A stretch of 64,000 nucleotides of DNA from Labrys wisconsinensis (GTDB lineage Bacteria; Pseudomonadota; Alphaproteobacteria; Rhizobiales; Labraceae): contig NZ_JAUSVX010000010.1 of the NCBI RefSeq assembly GCF_030814995.1, positions 1 to 64,000 on the forward strand. Reading direction: 5' to 3'. The translations under genes were made by a program, and so were the position numbers. This document shows, piece after piece, positions 9,136-18,042 of this stretch; within the stretch, counting starts at the first letter, position 1; each line of letters begins with the position of its first letter. The notes beneath the pieces were generated by a model that was given only the letters and a program-made list of their open reading frames with translations, made no database searches and was not told where the DNA came from.

Positions 9136-9934
9136 GCGCGCCTTCTCCGTCCGCCGCATGCCGGGCTTCTCGCCGATCGCCATCCTGTGCTTCGTGGCGC
9201 TCTATGCCCCGCTGCTGATCCTGGTGGTCTATTCCTTCAACGCCGGCGGCAGCGTCGGCGCCTGGCAGGGCTTCTCCATGCAGTGGTACGTCACCGCCTG
9301 GCAGAATCAGGCCGTGCAGGAGGTGACCTGGCGCTCGATCGAGATCGCGGTGATCGCCATGGTGGTCTCGACCATCGTCGCCACCATGGCGGCGCTCGCC
9401 ACCACCCGCACCGCGCCCTTCCGCGGCATGGGCCTGATCGACGTGATGATCAACCAGCCCCTGATGGTGCCGGAGATCGTCACCGCCGTGGCGCTGCTGA
9501 TCTTCTTCGCCCTGATCAAGCTCGCCACCGGCTATTACGGCCTGGGCTATCTCTGCCTCGCCCATGCCGCCTTCTGCATTCCTTTCGCCTATATGCCGAT
9601 CCGGGCCCGGCTGGAGAGCATGGACCTGTCGCTGGAGACCGCGGCGGCCGACCTCTACGCCACGCCCTGGATGGCCTTCCGGCGGGTGACGCTGCCCCAG
9701 CTCTGGCCCGGCATCCTCGCCGGCGCCATGCTCGCCTTCGTCACCTCGCTCGACGACGTCATCATCACCGAGTTCATCAAGTCCGGCGGCCAGGACACGT
9801 TGCCCACCTACATGCTCGGCCAGATGCGCCGCGCCGTCTCGCCCGAGCTCTACGCCATCGCCACGATCTTCTTTCTCGTCTCCGTGCTGATCGTGACGCT
9901 GTTCTTCCTCGTCAGCCGCAAGCGAGACGGCTGA
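9128..9934 (+). CDS. potC: ABC transporter permease (PotC-like)
   Basis: 268 residues. The ATG at 9128 overlaps the end of the preceding permease (ATGGCTGA), implying translational coupling. Six membrane segments are seen. The EAA loop reads ETAAADLYATPWMAFRRVTLP. The fold and order match PotC of spermidine/putrescine importers. Twenty-eight bases separate it from the binding-protein gene. Confidence 0.88.
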   Translation: MAERAFSVRRMPGFSPIAILCFVALYAPLLILVVYSFNAGGSVGAWQGFSMQWYVTAWQNQAVQEVTWRSIEIAVIAMVVSTIVATMAALATTRTAPFRGMGLIDVMINQPLMVPEIVTAVALLIFFALIKLATGYYGLGYLCLAHAAFCIPFAYMPIRARLESMDLSLETAAADLYATPWMAFRRVTLPQLWPGILAGAMLAFVTSLDDVIITEFIKSGGQDTLPTYMLGQMRRAVSPELYAIATIFFLVSVLIVTLFFLVSRKRDG

Positions 9935-9962
9935 CGGGGAGCATCATCCAAGGGAGAAGAAA

Positions 9963-10994
9963 ATGCGCCTATTCCTCAAGACGGCGGCGGCCGCATTGGC
10001 GATCGCGGCCTCGGCCGGCATCGCCCGCGCCGACGGCGAATTGAACATCTACAACTGGGGTAACTATACCAGCCCCGAGATGATCAAGAAGTTCGAGGAC
10101 ACCTACAAGGTCAAGGTGACCGTCACCGACTATGACAGCAACGACACGGCGCTCGCCAAGATCAAGGCCGGCGCGCACGGCTTCGACATCGTCGTGCCCT
10201 CCTCCAACTACGTGCCGATCTTCCTCAAGGAAGGGCTGCTGCTGGAGAGCCGCCCCGACCAGATGGAGAACTTCAAGAATGTCGACCCGCGCTGGGTGAA
10301 CGTCGACTTCGATCCCGGCCGCCACTACACCGTGCCGTGGCAGTGGGGCACCACCGGCATCTCCATCAACACCGAGCTCTACAAGGGCGACATCAACACC
10401 TGGGCCATCATCTTCGACACGCCGGACGAGCTGAAGGGCAAGATCAACGTCGTGCCCGAGATGAGCGACGTCATCGCCGCGGCGCTCTGGTACAAGGGCT
10501 TCCCGGCCTCCTGCAATTCCGACAAGGCCCAGCTCAAGGTGGTGAGCGACACGCTGGTCGCGGCCAAGAAGAACTGGCTCTCGATGGAGTATGGCACCAT
10601 CGAGAAATATGCCAAGGGCGACATCGGCGCGAGCATCGACTGGAACGGCGCCGCCTTCCGCGCCCGCCTCGCCAATCCGAAGATCGCCTACGGCTATCCC
10701 AAGGAAGGCCAGGCGGTGTGGATGGACAATGCGGCGATCATCAAGGACGCGCGCAATGTCGACAACGCCAAGCTGTTCCTGAACTTCATCATGGCGCCGG
10801 AGAACGCCGCCATGCTCTCGGCCTTCGCCCGCTACGCCAACGGCATCAAGGGCTCGGAGGCCTTCATGCCCGAGGACATGAAGAACGCGCCCGAGATCAA
10901 CATGCCGGCCACCGCCAAGGTCGAGTTCCTCAAGACCTGCCCGCCCGAGGTGACCGAGCTCTACTCGAAGATCTGGACCAACCTAACGAAGTAG
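9963..10994 (+). CDS. potD: Periplasmic polyamine-binding protein (PotD/PotF-like)
   Basis: 343 residues, with AAGGGAGAAG upstream of the ATG. The N-terminal stretch to about residue 23 (ending GIARA) is a Sec signal peptide. The mature start GELNIYNWGNYTSPEMI and the later DIVVPSSNYVP are hallmarks of PotD/PotF-type binding proteins. It captures the solute in the periplasm for the PotABC-like membrane complex. The exact ligand (putrescine, spermidine, an opine or other amine) is not decided by sequence reading. Confidence 0.88.
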   Translation: MRLFLKTAAAALAIAASAGIARADGELNIYNWGNYTSPEMIKKFEDTYKVKVTVTDYDSNDTALAKIKAGAHGFDIVVPSSNYVPIFLKEGLLLESRPDQMENFKNVDPRWVNVDFDPGRHYTVPWQWGTTGISINTELYKGDINTWAIIFDTPDELKGKINVVPEMSDVIAAALWYKGFPASCNSDKAQLKVVSDTLVAAKKNWLSMEYGTIEKYAKGDIGASIDWNGAAFRARLANPKIAYGYPKEGQAVWMDNAAIIKDARNVDNAKLFLNFIMAPENAAMLSAFARYANGIKGSEAFMPEDMKNAPEINMPATAKVEFLKTCPPEVTELYSKIWTNLTK

Positions 10995-11049
10995 GGCCGA
11001 GCAGGGGTTGCAACGCCGTTACGGCCCCTACGAGACAGCCGCCGCTGGC

Positions 11050-11165
11050 GTTCGCGTGGATGGCCGGGTCAAGCCCGGCCATGACGCCACGGTAGCGGCA
11101 AGACCTGCAACGGCGGCACCATCCTCAACCGTCATGGGCGGACTTGATCCGCCCATCCACGCGAA
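11050..11165. repeat. Pair of inverted palindromic intergenic elements
   Basis: Two related 23-bp palindromes, at 11060-11082 (arms ATGGCCGGG and CCCGGCCAT) and 11134-11156 (arms ATGGGCGGA and TCCGCCCAT), each have a 5-base loop (TCAAG or CTTGA). They face each other, flanked by gttcgcgtgg and ccacgcgaac, so the whole block is a larger inverted repeat. A third relative lies at 42289-42311. This looks like a dispersed palindromic element of the genome; it fills most of the gap between potD and the acylase gene. Confidence 0.8.
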
Positions 11166-11281
11166 CACCACCAGTGCAGGACCGGGCCGCCCGCCGCACC
11201 CGAAACACAATGGCCGCAACGCGACAAGCCCCCTCCCGGGAGAAGATCCGAAACCGTCCCGGCCAACACGTGACCCCACCG

Positions 11282-13603
11282 ATGCCCAGCACCACCCGCC
11301 ACACCCTCCCCGGCCTCGAGCAGCCCGCCAGCATCGTCGTCGACCGCTGGGGCGTGCCGCATATCCGCGCCCGCAGCCGGCGCGACGCCTTCTTCGTCCA
11401 GGGCTTCAACGCCGCCCGCGACCGGCTCTGGCAGATCGACCTCTGGCGCAAGCGCGGCCTCGGCCTGCTCGCCGCCGATTTCGGGCCGGGCTACCTCGCC
11501 CAGGACCGGGCCTGCCGCCTCTTCCTCTATCGCGGCGACATGGCGGCGGAATGGGCGGCCTATGGCGTGCCGGACGCGCAGGCGATCACCGAGGCCTTCG
11601 TCGCCGGCATCAACGCCTATGTCGGCCTGACCGAGGCCGACCCATCGCTGCTGCCGCCGGAATTCGGCGCGCTCGGCACCCGGCCGGCCCGCTGGCGGGC
11701 CGAGGACGTGGTGCGCATCCGCAGCCATGCCCTCAGCGACAACGCCCCGTCCGAGCTCGCCCGCGCCCGGGTGATGGCGCTCGCCGACGCCGACACCGAC
11801 GAACTGCGCCAGGCCGTCGAGCCGAAGACAGCCCCCGTGATCCCCGACGGCCTCGACCTCGCCGCGCTGGCGCCGGAGGCGCTCGACCTGCTGGCGCTGG
11901 CCAAGGCCCCGGCCGGCTTTCCCCCGGAACGCCTCGCCGCGACGCTGGACGAGGCCGGGCGCTGGGCCAAGGTGGTCGACGGCCGGGTGGCGCGCGCCGA
12001 GGGTTCGAACAATTGGGTCCTCGCCCCGGCCAGGACGGCGACCGGCCGGCCGATCCTGGCGAGCGACCCGCACCGGGCCTATTCCCTGCCCTCGCTGCGC
12101 TATGTCGCCCATCTCCAGGCGCCCGGGCTCGACGTCATCGGCGCCGGGGAGCCGGCCCTGCCCGGCATCTCGATCGGCCATAACGGCACGGCGGCCTTCG
12201 GCCTCACCATCTTCCCGACCGATCAGGAAGACGTCTACGTCTACGACACCGACCCCGACGATCCGCACCGCTACCGCCATGGCGCCGACTGGGAGGCGAT
12301 GCGGGTGATCCGCGAGGCGGTCGCGGTGAAGGGCGCGCCGGAGCAGCAGGCCGAGCTCAAGTTCACCCGCCACGGGCCCGTGGTGTTCGAGGACCGGGCC
12401 CGCCGCAAGGCCTATGCCGTGCGCACGGTCTGGCTCGAGCCGGGCAGCGCCGCCTATTTCGCCAGCCTCGCCTATCAGGCCGCATCGAGCCTCGGCGAAT
12501 TCGAGGCGGCGCTGGCGCATTGGTCGGTGCCGCCGGTCAACCAGGTCTATGCCGACACCTCGGGCGCCATCGGCTGGATCGCCGCGGCCAAGGCGCCGCG
12601 CCGGCCGAACTGGAACGGCCTGCTGCCGGTGCCGGGCGACGGGCGCTTCGAATGGGACGGCTTCCTGCCGGCCGGCGCCCTGCCGCGCGCGCTGAACCCG
12701 GCCGCGGGCTTCGTCTTCAGCGCCAACCAGATGAACCTGCCGCCGGACTTCCCGCAGGAGCAGACCCGCCTCGGCCATGAATGGCTGGAGCCCTCGCGCG
12801 CCGACCGCATCGCCGCGGTGCTGGCTCCCGCGTCCGGCCAGACCCTGGCCGACGCCATGGCCCTGCAGACCGATACGCTGTCGCTGCCGGCGGCGCGGGT
12901 CTGCGCGCTCCTGCCGGCGGAGCTGCCCGGGCCGGCCGCCGCGCTGCTCGCCGGCTGGGACCGCCGCCTCGACGCCGCCAGCCCCGCCGCGCTGCTGTTC
13001 GAGGTCTGGTGGCACAAGCACCTCGGCCCCGCCGTGCTCGACCGCGCGGCCGCCGATCCGGCGGTGCGGGCCCTGCTGGGGGACGGCGACGTCGCCTCGA
13101 TCCTCGACCGCCTGGAGCGCCCCGATCCCGGCCGCGACGTGCTGCTCGCCGCGACGCTGGAGGCGGCCTTCGCCGAATGCGTCGGCCTGATGGGCGCGGA
13201 CGCGGCGAGCTGGGCCTGGGGCCGCCTGCATCACGGCTTCTTCGAGCACGCGCTCGACCGGCGCTCCGACGTCGGCCCGCTGCCGGTCGGCGGCTCCGGC
13301 TCGACTGTCATGAACACCCATTACCGCCTGCCCGACTTCCGCGCCGTCACCGGCGCCTCCTTCCGCATGGTGGTCGACGTCGGCGCCTGGGACGAGAGCC
13401 GCTTCATCAACGCGCCGGGCCAGTCCGGCGACCCGCGCTCGCCGCACTATGCCGACCTGGCGCCGACCTGGGCGGCGGGCGAATACCTGCCCCTGGCGTA
13501 CTCCAGGGAGGCGGTGGATGCGGCGGCGGAGAGCATCATCGAGCTGGAGCCGGCGACCGCAACGCAAGAACCCCTCTCCCGGCCGGGAGAGGGGCAGGGG
13601 TGA
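11282..13603 (+). CDS. Penicillin-acylase family Ntn hydrolase
   Basis: 773 residues if started at MPSTTRHTLPG (11282); in-frame ATGs at 11144 and 11210 run through the palindromic repeat. The family is autocatalytically cut so that a Ser becomes the new N-terminal nucleophile and hydrolyses amides such as acyl-homoserine lactones, penicillins or other N-acyl compounds. That Ser is residue 242 in GSNNW, and the alpha chain carries VDRWGVPHI and QGFNAARDRLWQIDLW. Most family members are exported, but no signal peptide is visible with any candidate start. The last residues (EPLSRPGEGQG) are encoded by a palindromic repeat. Follows the polyamine importer, so the substrate may be an imported N-acyl amine. 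Confidence 0.85.
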   Translation: MPSTTRHTLPGLEQPASIVVDRWGVPHIRARSRRDAFFVQGFNAARDRLWQIDLWRKRGLGLLAADFGPGYLAQDRACRLFLYRGDMAAEWAAYGVPDAQAITEAFVAGINAYVGLTEADPSLLPPEFGALGTRPARWRAEDVVRIRSHALSDNAPSELARARVMALADADTDELRQAVEPKTAPVIPDGLDLAALAPEALDLLALAKAPAGFPPERLAATLDEAGRWAKVVDGRVARAEGSNNWVLAPARTATGRPILASDPHRAYSLPSLRYVAHLQAPGLDVIGAGEPALPGISIGHNGTAAFGLTIFPTDQEDVYVYDTDPDDPHRYRHGADWEAMRVIREAVAVKGAPEQQAELKFTRHGPVVFEDRARRKAYAVRTVWLEPGSAAYFASLAYQAASSLGEFEAALAHWSVPPVNQVYADTSGAIGWIAAAKAPRRPNWNGLLPVPGDGRFEWDGFLPAGALPRALNPAAGFVFSANQMNLPPDFPQEQTRLGHEWLEPSRADRIAAVLAPASGQTLADAMALQTDTLSLPAARVCALLPAELPGPAAALLAGWDRRLDAASPAALLFEVWWHKHLGPAVLDRAAADPAVRALLGDGDVASILDRLERPDPGRDVLLAATLEAAFAECVGLMGADAASWAWGRLHHGFFEHALDRRSDVGPLPVGGSGSTVMNTHYRLPDFRAVTGASFRMVVDVGAWDESRFINAPGQSGDPRSPHYADLAPTWAAGEYLPLAYSREAVDAAAESIIELEPATATQEPLSRPGEGQG
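13571..13594. terminator. 24-bp perfect palindrome at the 3' end of the acylase gene
   Basis: The arms CCCCTCTCCCGG and CCGGGAGAGGGG are exact complements without a loop. It lies just inside the acylase stop, between convergent genes, so it may terminate transcription. It is one of three related elements (38831-38854 and an imperfect copy at 47062-47085), so it may instead be a dispersed repeat that supplied the gene's last codons. Confidence 0.5.
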
Positions 13604-13618
13604 GGGGTTCCCCGTGCC

Positions 13619-15289
13619 TCATCCCCCGAACGTCATCACCCCGTCGCAGATCGTCGCGACCGGCCGCACCGTGTGCAGCGCCTCGGCCTCGGTCGCTTCC
13701 AGGTCGCCGCCGAGCACCACCACATCGGCGAGCAGGCCGGGCAGCAGGCGGCCCTTGCGCGTCTCCATGAACTCGACATGGGCGCTCTCGGCGGTGTAGC
13801 TGGCGAGCGCCTGCATCAGGGTCTGGCGGTGGTCGGGCAGGCCGGGCTTCCAGGGCTGGCGCACCATGGCGGCCTGGATCGAACCGATCGGGTCGAGCGG
13901 CGAGACCGGCCAGTCCGTGGCGAACACCATCCGCGCGCCGGCGGCGCGCAGCGTGTTCCAGGCATAGGCATGGGGCCAGCGCGCCTCGCCGATGCGCGAC
14001 ACCGTCGGCTCCAGCGGCAGGCCCATCGAGCCCGGCGGATGCGGCGGCTGCATCGAGGCGACGACGCCGAGCTCGGCGAAGCGGGGGATGTCGTCGGGGT
14101 GGATCACCTCGATATGCTCGATGCGGTGGCGGCTGTCGCGGGGGCCGTTGGCGCGCCGCGCCGCCGCGTAGCCGTCGAGCACCATGCGCACGGCGCCGTC
14201 GCCGATGGCGTGCACCGCGATCTGCAGGCCGCGCCGGTCGGCCTCGGTGGCGATGGCGTCGAAGCGCTCGGCCGGGAACAGCGGCTCGCCGCGCCAGCCC
14301 GGCCGGTCGGCATAGTCCTCCACCATCACGGCGGTCCAGCCGTCGAGCACGCCGTCGATGAACAGCTTGACGAAGCCGGAGCGGAGGCGCTCGGAGGCGT
14401 AGCGCTCGCGCATCGCCTCGGCCTTGTCGAGCGCGTCGAGGTCCATGAAGCTCTTGAAATGGAACGGTACCCGCGCCCGGCAGAGGAAATCGCCGGCCTG
14501 CGCCAGCTCGTCGATCAAGTCGAGCTGGTAGAAATTGCCGTCCATGTTCTGCAGGCTGGTGATGCCGAGGCTGGCGCAATAGGCGAGCCCGCGCCGGATG
14601 GTGGCGCGGTCGCGCGCCCGCTCGGCTGGGCTCGGCGCCGGATCGGGCTCGCCGCCGGTGGAGAGGCCGAGGCGCTCGCGCGCGCCCGAGGCGCCGCGCT
14701 CGATCACCGGCTGAAACGCCTCCATCTCCCGCAGCTCGCCGGCAGCGAGGCCGTCCTCGGCCATGACGATCTCGTTGCCCGGCCCGAGCCGGCGGCCCTG
14801 CAGCACGCCACCGAACTCGAGCGCCGCGGTGTTGGCCCAGGCGGTGTGGTGATCGGGCGCGAACATGATGAACGGCCGCTCCGCGATGATGCGGTCGAGG
14901 TCGTGCCGCGTCACCCGATGCGTGTCGGAGAGGATGGTGTAGTCGGCGGACTGGCCGATCAGCAGCGGCTCGTCCGGCCGCTCGGCCGCGAAGCGCCGGA
15001 CCGCGGCGCTCAGCGCCTCGAACCCCTTGACGCCGAAGAGATGCAGTTGCTCCAGCTCGGCCGAGCCGGTGAAGAGATGCAGGTGGCCCTCGTTGAAGCC
15101 GGGCAGCACCGTGCCGCCCTGCGCATCGATCACCCGCGTCGCCGGGCCGCGCCAGGCGGCGATCTCGGCGGTCGAGCCGATGGCGAGGATGGTGTTGCCG
15201 GCGATGGCGAGCGCCTCGGCCCGCGGCCGGGCCGCGTCCATGGTGAGGACGCGGCCATGGGTGACGATGATGTCGGCGTGGCTCTGCAT
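13619..15289 (-). CDS. Amidohydrolase 3 family (YtcJ-like) metal-dependent hydrolase
   Basis: 556 residues; the start at 15289 has GGAAGGGACC upstream. These are cytoplasmic TIM-barrel metallohydrolases acting on C-N bonds. Metal-ligand motifs are GFNEGHLHLF (about residue 65), VHAIGDGA, HRIEHIE and a late FATDWPVSPLDP Asp. Last gene of the long minus-strand operon, 26 bp after the AguB-like gene. The YtcJ group covers N-substituted formamide, amide and imide hydrolases, so the substrate is unknown; context suggests amine or amide salvage. Confidence 0.85.
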   Translation of the reverse strand: MQSHADIIVTHGRVLTMDAARPRAEALAIAGNTILAIGSTAEIAAWRGPATRVIDAQGGTVLPGFNEGHLHLFTGSAELEQLHLFGVKGFEALSAAVRRFAAERPDEPLLIGQSADYTILSDTHRVTRHDLDRIIAERPFIMFAPDHHTAWANTAALEFGGVLQGRRLGPGNEIVMAEDGLAAGELREMEAFQPVIERGASGARERLGLSTGGEPDPAPSPAERARDRATIRRGLAYCASLGITSLQNMDGNFYQLDLIDELAQAGDFLCRARVPFHFKSFMDLDALDKAEAMRERYASERLRSGFVKLFIDGVLDGWTAVMVEDYADRPGWRGEPLFPAERFDAIATEADRRGLQIAVHAIGDGAVRMVLDGYAAARRANGPRDSRHRIEHIEVIHPDDIPRFAELGVVASMQPPHPPGSMGLPLEPTVSRIGEARWPHAYAWNTLRAAGARMVFATDWPVSPLDPIGSIQAAMVRQPWKPGLPDHRQTLMQALASYTAESAHVEFMETRKGRLLPGLLADVVVLGGDLEATEAEALHTVRPVATICDGVMTFGG

Positions 15290-15315
15290 GGTCCCTTCCG
15301 GACAGTCGTGATCGG

Positions 15316-16182
15316 TCAGCGCCCGTCGGCGCCGGCGAGCGCTCCGTAGAGCTCCGGCCGCCGGTCACGGAACAGGCCCCAGGCGGCGCGCTCGGCCGCC
15401 AGGGCGTCGAGATCGAAGCTGGCTGTCATCACCGCTTCCTCGTCGCGGCCCGCCTCGGCGAGGATCTCGCCGTGCGGGCCGGCGATGAAGGAGGAGCCGT
15501 AGAAGGTGAGCTCGCCCGGGCCCACCCGCTCGACGCCGATGCGGTTGGCGGCCATAATCGGCATCAGGTTGGCGCCGGCATGGCCGCGCATCACCGTCTG
15601 CCAATGGTCCTTGGACTCATAGCCCGTCGCCGGCTCCGAGCCGATCGCGGTGGGATAGAGCAGCGCCTCCGCCCCCATCAACGCCATGGCGCGGGCCGCC
15701 TCGGGGAACCACTGATCCCAGCAGATGCCGACGCCGAGCCGGCCGAACCGCGTCGGCCAGACCTTGAAGCCGGAATCGCCGGGGCGGAAATAGAATTTCT
15801 CCTCATAGCCCGGCCCGTCCGGGATGTGGGACTTGCGATAGACCCCGAGGGCGCTGCCGTCGGCATCCACCATGACCAGGCTGTTGTAATAGGCCTGGTT
15901 GGCCCGCTCGAACAGGCTGACCGGCAGCACCACGCCGAGCTCGCGGGCGAGGTCCTGCATGGCGTTGAGGGTCGGATGCGCCGCGTCGAGCGGCCGCGCC
16001 CGGGCAAAATGCTCGGCCCGCTCCTCCTGGCAGAAATAGAGGCCCTCGAACAATTCCTGCACCAGCACGACGTCGGCGCCCTGCCCCGCCGCCTCGCGCA
16101 CCAGCCGGGTGGCGGTGGCGAGATTCTCAGCCACGTCGTCGCTGCAGGCGAACTGCACCACCCCGAAGCTCACGCACGCCAT
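15316..16182 (-). CDS. aguB: N-carbamoylputrescine amidohydrolase-like nitrilase (AguB)
   Basis: 288 residues; GAGAGGGCAGG precedes the ATG at 16182. Nitrilase-superfamily triad Glu43 (QELFEG), Lys117 (YRKSHIPDGPG) and Cys154 (GICWDQWFPE). The loops ELFEGLYFC and YPTAIGSEP are characteristic of N-carbamoylputrescine amidohydrolase, which releases putrescine, CO2 and ammonia in the agmatine pathway. No agmatine deiminase (aguA) is nearby. A longer open frame joins it to the next gene, but that reads the upstream gene out of frame. In operon with a peptide-type importer and opposite a polyamine importer, which supports a polyamine role. Confidence 0.85.
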   Translation of the reverse strand: MACVSFGVVQFACSDDVAENLATATRLVREAAGQGADVVLVQELFEGLYFCQEERAEHFARARPLDAAHPTLNAMQDLARELGVVLPVSLFERANQAYYNSLVMVDADGSALGVYRKSHIPDGPGYEEKFYFRPGDSGFKVWPTRFGRLGVGICWDQWFPEAARAMALMGAEALLYPTAIGSEPATGYESKDHWQTVMRGHAGANLMPIMAANRIGVERVGPGELTFYGSSFIAGPHGEILAEAGRDEEAVMTASFDLDALAAERAAWGLFRDRRPELYGALAGADGR

Positions 16183-16247
16183 CGCCTGCCCTCTCGAGTC
16201 CGCCGCAGTGTTGCCAGGGGCCGGCGGCAAAGTCGAGCCCGCGGGGC

Positions 16248-17174
16248 TTATCGGCGCGGGCCCAGGGCTCCGGCCTCGCGCGCTTGCGCCAGGTGGTGGA
16301 TATGCGCCGCGCCGATGCCGCAGCAGCCGCCGACCAGGGTGGCGCCGGCCGCGGTCCAGTCGCAGGCGAAGCGGCAATAAGCTTTGCCCGTGAGGTCGGC
16401 GCGCGTGCCGTGCAGCGTCTCGTTGGCGGCGCCGTCGTCCTCGCCGCTCTCGAAGGCATTGGCGTAGACGCCGATCTCGACATCGGCGCCGGCCCGCTCG
16501 ATCACGGCGCGGGCCGCGGCCACGGCCCTGGCCATCACCTCCGGCCGGCTGCAGTTGAACAGGAGCGCTTCGGCTCCGGAGCCAGCCACCCAGGTCGCCG
16601 CTGCCGCGACGGTCTCGCCGGAGCGCAGCGCCGGCTCGCCGGCCTCGGCCCCGGCGTCGTCGGCCAGGGTGAAGGAGATCCAGAACGGCTTGCCCGTGCC
16701 GGCGACGGCCGTGCGCACCGCCTCGCCTTCGGCGATCAGGCTCAGCGTCTCGCCGAGCCAGAGATCGACATGCGGCGCGAGGCCGGTGACGAGCACGCCG
16801 AGATAGTCCTGCACCCGCTTGGGGTCGAAGCGCTTGGGCTCGTAGGAGCCGAAGATCGGCGGCAGTGAGCCGGCCACCAGCACCGTGCGCCCAGCTTCGT
16901 CCGCCGCCTGGCGGGCGAGGCGCCCGGAGAGGTCGATCAGCGCCGGGCCCTCGCGGCGAAAGCGCTCTTCGCCGATGTGGAAGGGCACCAGGGCATAGCT
17001 GTTGGTGGTGATCACGTCCGCGCCGGCCGCGACGAAGTCCCGGTGCACCCGGCCGACGATCTCCGGTGTTTCCATCAGCGCCAGCGCCGACCATTCCGGC
17101 TGGCGCAGCTCCGCGCCGAGGCGGATCAGCTCGCGGCTCATGCCGCCGTCGAGGATGCGAATCGTCCTGGTCAT
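16248..17174 (-). CDS. Homocysteine S-methyltransferase family protein
   Basis: 308 residues from the ATG at 17174. Family members transfer a methyl group from S-methylmethionine, SAM or betaine to homocysteine using a zinc bound by three Cys. Here those are the Cys of LLFNCSRPE and the pair in VGGCCGIG. The N-terminal ILDGGMSRELIRLGAEL is typical. The gene lies 91 bp after the ATPase gene and 65 bp before aguB. An in-frame start at 17273 would overlap the ATPase stop but adds a family-atypical tail. Its place in an amine operon suggests methylated sulfur or nitrogen compounds as imports. Confidence 0.85.
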   Translation of the reverse strand: MTRTIRILDGGMSRELIRLGAELRQPEWSALALMETPEIVGRVHRDFVAAGADVITTNSYALVPFHIGEERFRREGPALIDLSGRLARQAADEAGRTVLVAGSLPPIFGSYEPKRFDPKRVQDYLGVLVTGLAPHVDLWLGETLSLIAEGEAVRTAVAGTGKPFWISFTLADDAGAEAGEPALRSGETVAAAATWVAGSGAEALLFNCSRPEVMARAVAAARAVIERAGADVEIGVYANAFESGEDDGAANETLHGTRADLTGKAYCRFACDWTAAGATLVGGCCGIGAAHIHHLAQAREAGALGPRR

Positions 17175-17265
17175 GGCTCGGTTTCCGGCTCTCGATCGGA
17201 GCGCATTCAGCAGAAATTCGCGGCGGCGAACAGGCCCGGCCAGCGCAATTGCGCGCCCGCAAGGC

Positions 17266-18042
17266 TCATGCACCGATGCGCAGCCGCGGCACCGCCGCCA
17301 CCAGGGCCCGGGTCGCCGGCGCCTGCGGGTCGGCCAGCACGGCGTCCGGCGTCCCCGCCTCGACGATGCGCCCCTCCTCCATCACGGCCATCCGGTCGGC
17401 GACGGCACGCACCAGGGCGAGGTCGTGGGCGATGAAGAGGTAGGCGGCGGCGGTCTCCGCCTGCCAGTCCTTCAGGAGGTCGAGCACGCCGGCGCGCACC
17501 GAGACGTCCAGCGCCGAGACCGGCTCGTCCAGCACCACCAGCGCCGGGCGCGTGGCGATCGCCCGGGCGATGGCGACGCGCTGGCGCTGGCCGCCGGAGA
17601 GCTCGGCCGGCCGGCGCGCGGCGAGCTCCGGCGGCAGGCCGACCTGCGCCAGCAGCCGCGCCACTGCCGCCGGGATGTCCGCCGGCGCGACGAGGCGGTG
17701 CAGCCGCAGCGGATCGGCGAGGATGCGCGCCACGCCGGCGCGCGGATTGAAGGCGGCGAGCGGGTCCTGAAACACCATCTGGAAGCGCGGCCTGACCACC
17801 CGCAGCCGCTCGCCGCCGAGGGCGGTGACGTCGACGCCGCCGATGCGGATCATGCCGGCATCCGGCTCGATCAGGCGCATGACGAGGCGCGCCAGCGTGG
17901 TCTTGCCCGAGCCGGAGGCGCCGACCAGCGCGAGGGTCTCGCCGCGCCGCACGGCAAGGTCGATGCCGGCGAGCCCGGCGGTGCCGGTCCGCGAGAACCG
18001 CCGCGCCAGGCCGGCGATCTCCAGGGCCGGCGGCTCAGCCAT
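17266..18042 (-). CDS. ABC transporter ATPase, oligopeptide/dipeptide type (DppF-like)
   Basis: 258 residues. Walker A GASGSGKTT, signature [13 protein letters not shown], Walker B VVLDEP and D-loop VSALDVSVR. It overlaps the preceding ATPase gene by 8 bp. It is shorter than typical DppF (about 320-330 residues) and lacks most of the C-terminal oligopeptide tail, a layout also seen in nickel-type members of the family. Confidence 0.88.
   Translation of the reverse strand: MAEPPALEIAGLARRFSRTGTAGLAGIDLAVRRGETLALVGASGSGKTTLARLVMRLIEPDAGMIRIGGVDVTALGGERLRVVRPRFQMVFQDPLAAFNPRAGVARILADPLRLHRLVAPADIPAAVARLLAQVGLPPELAARRPAELSGGQRQRVAIARAIATRPALVVLDEPVSALDVSVRAGVLDLLKDWQAETAAAYLFIAHDLALVRAVADRMAVMEEGRIVEAGTPDAVLADPQAPATRALVAAVPRLRIGA

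Noticed and set aside
11132-13567. 811-codon open frame on the minus strand opposite the acylase gene
   Set aside because: It is the antisense shadow of a GC3-biased gene; its translation is Arg/Gly/Gln/His-rich with no motif, while the plus strand has a full acylase.
15316-17262. Apparent nitrilase-plus-upstream fusion of 648 codons
   Set aside because: The extra N-terminal part is the homocysteine methyltransferase gene read out of frame; a good start and ribosome site exist at 16182.
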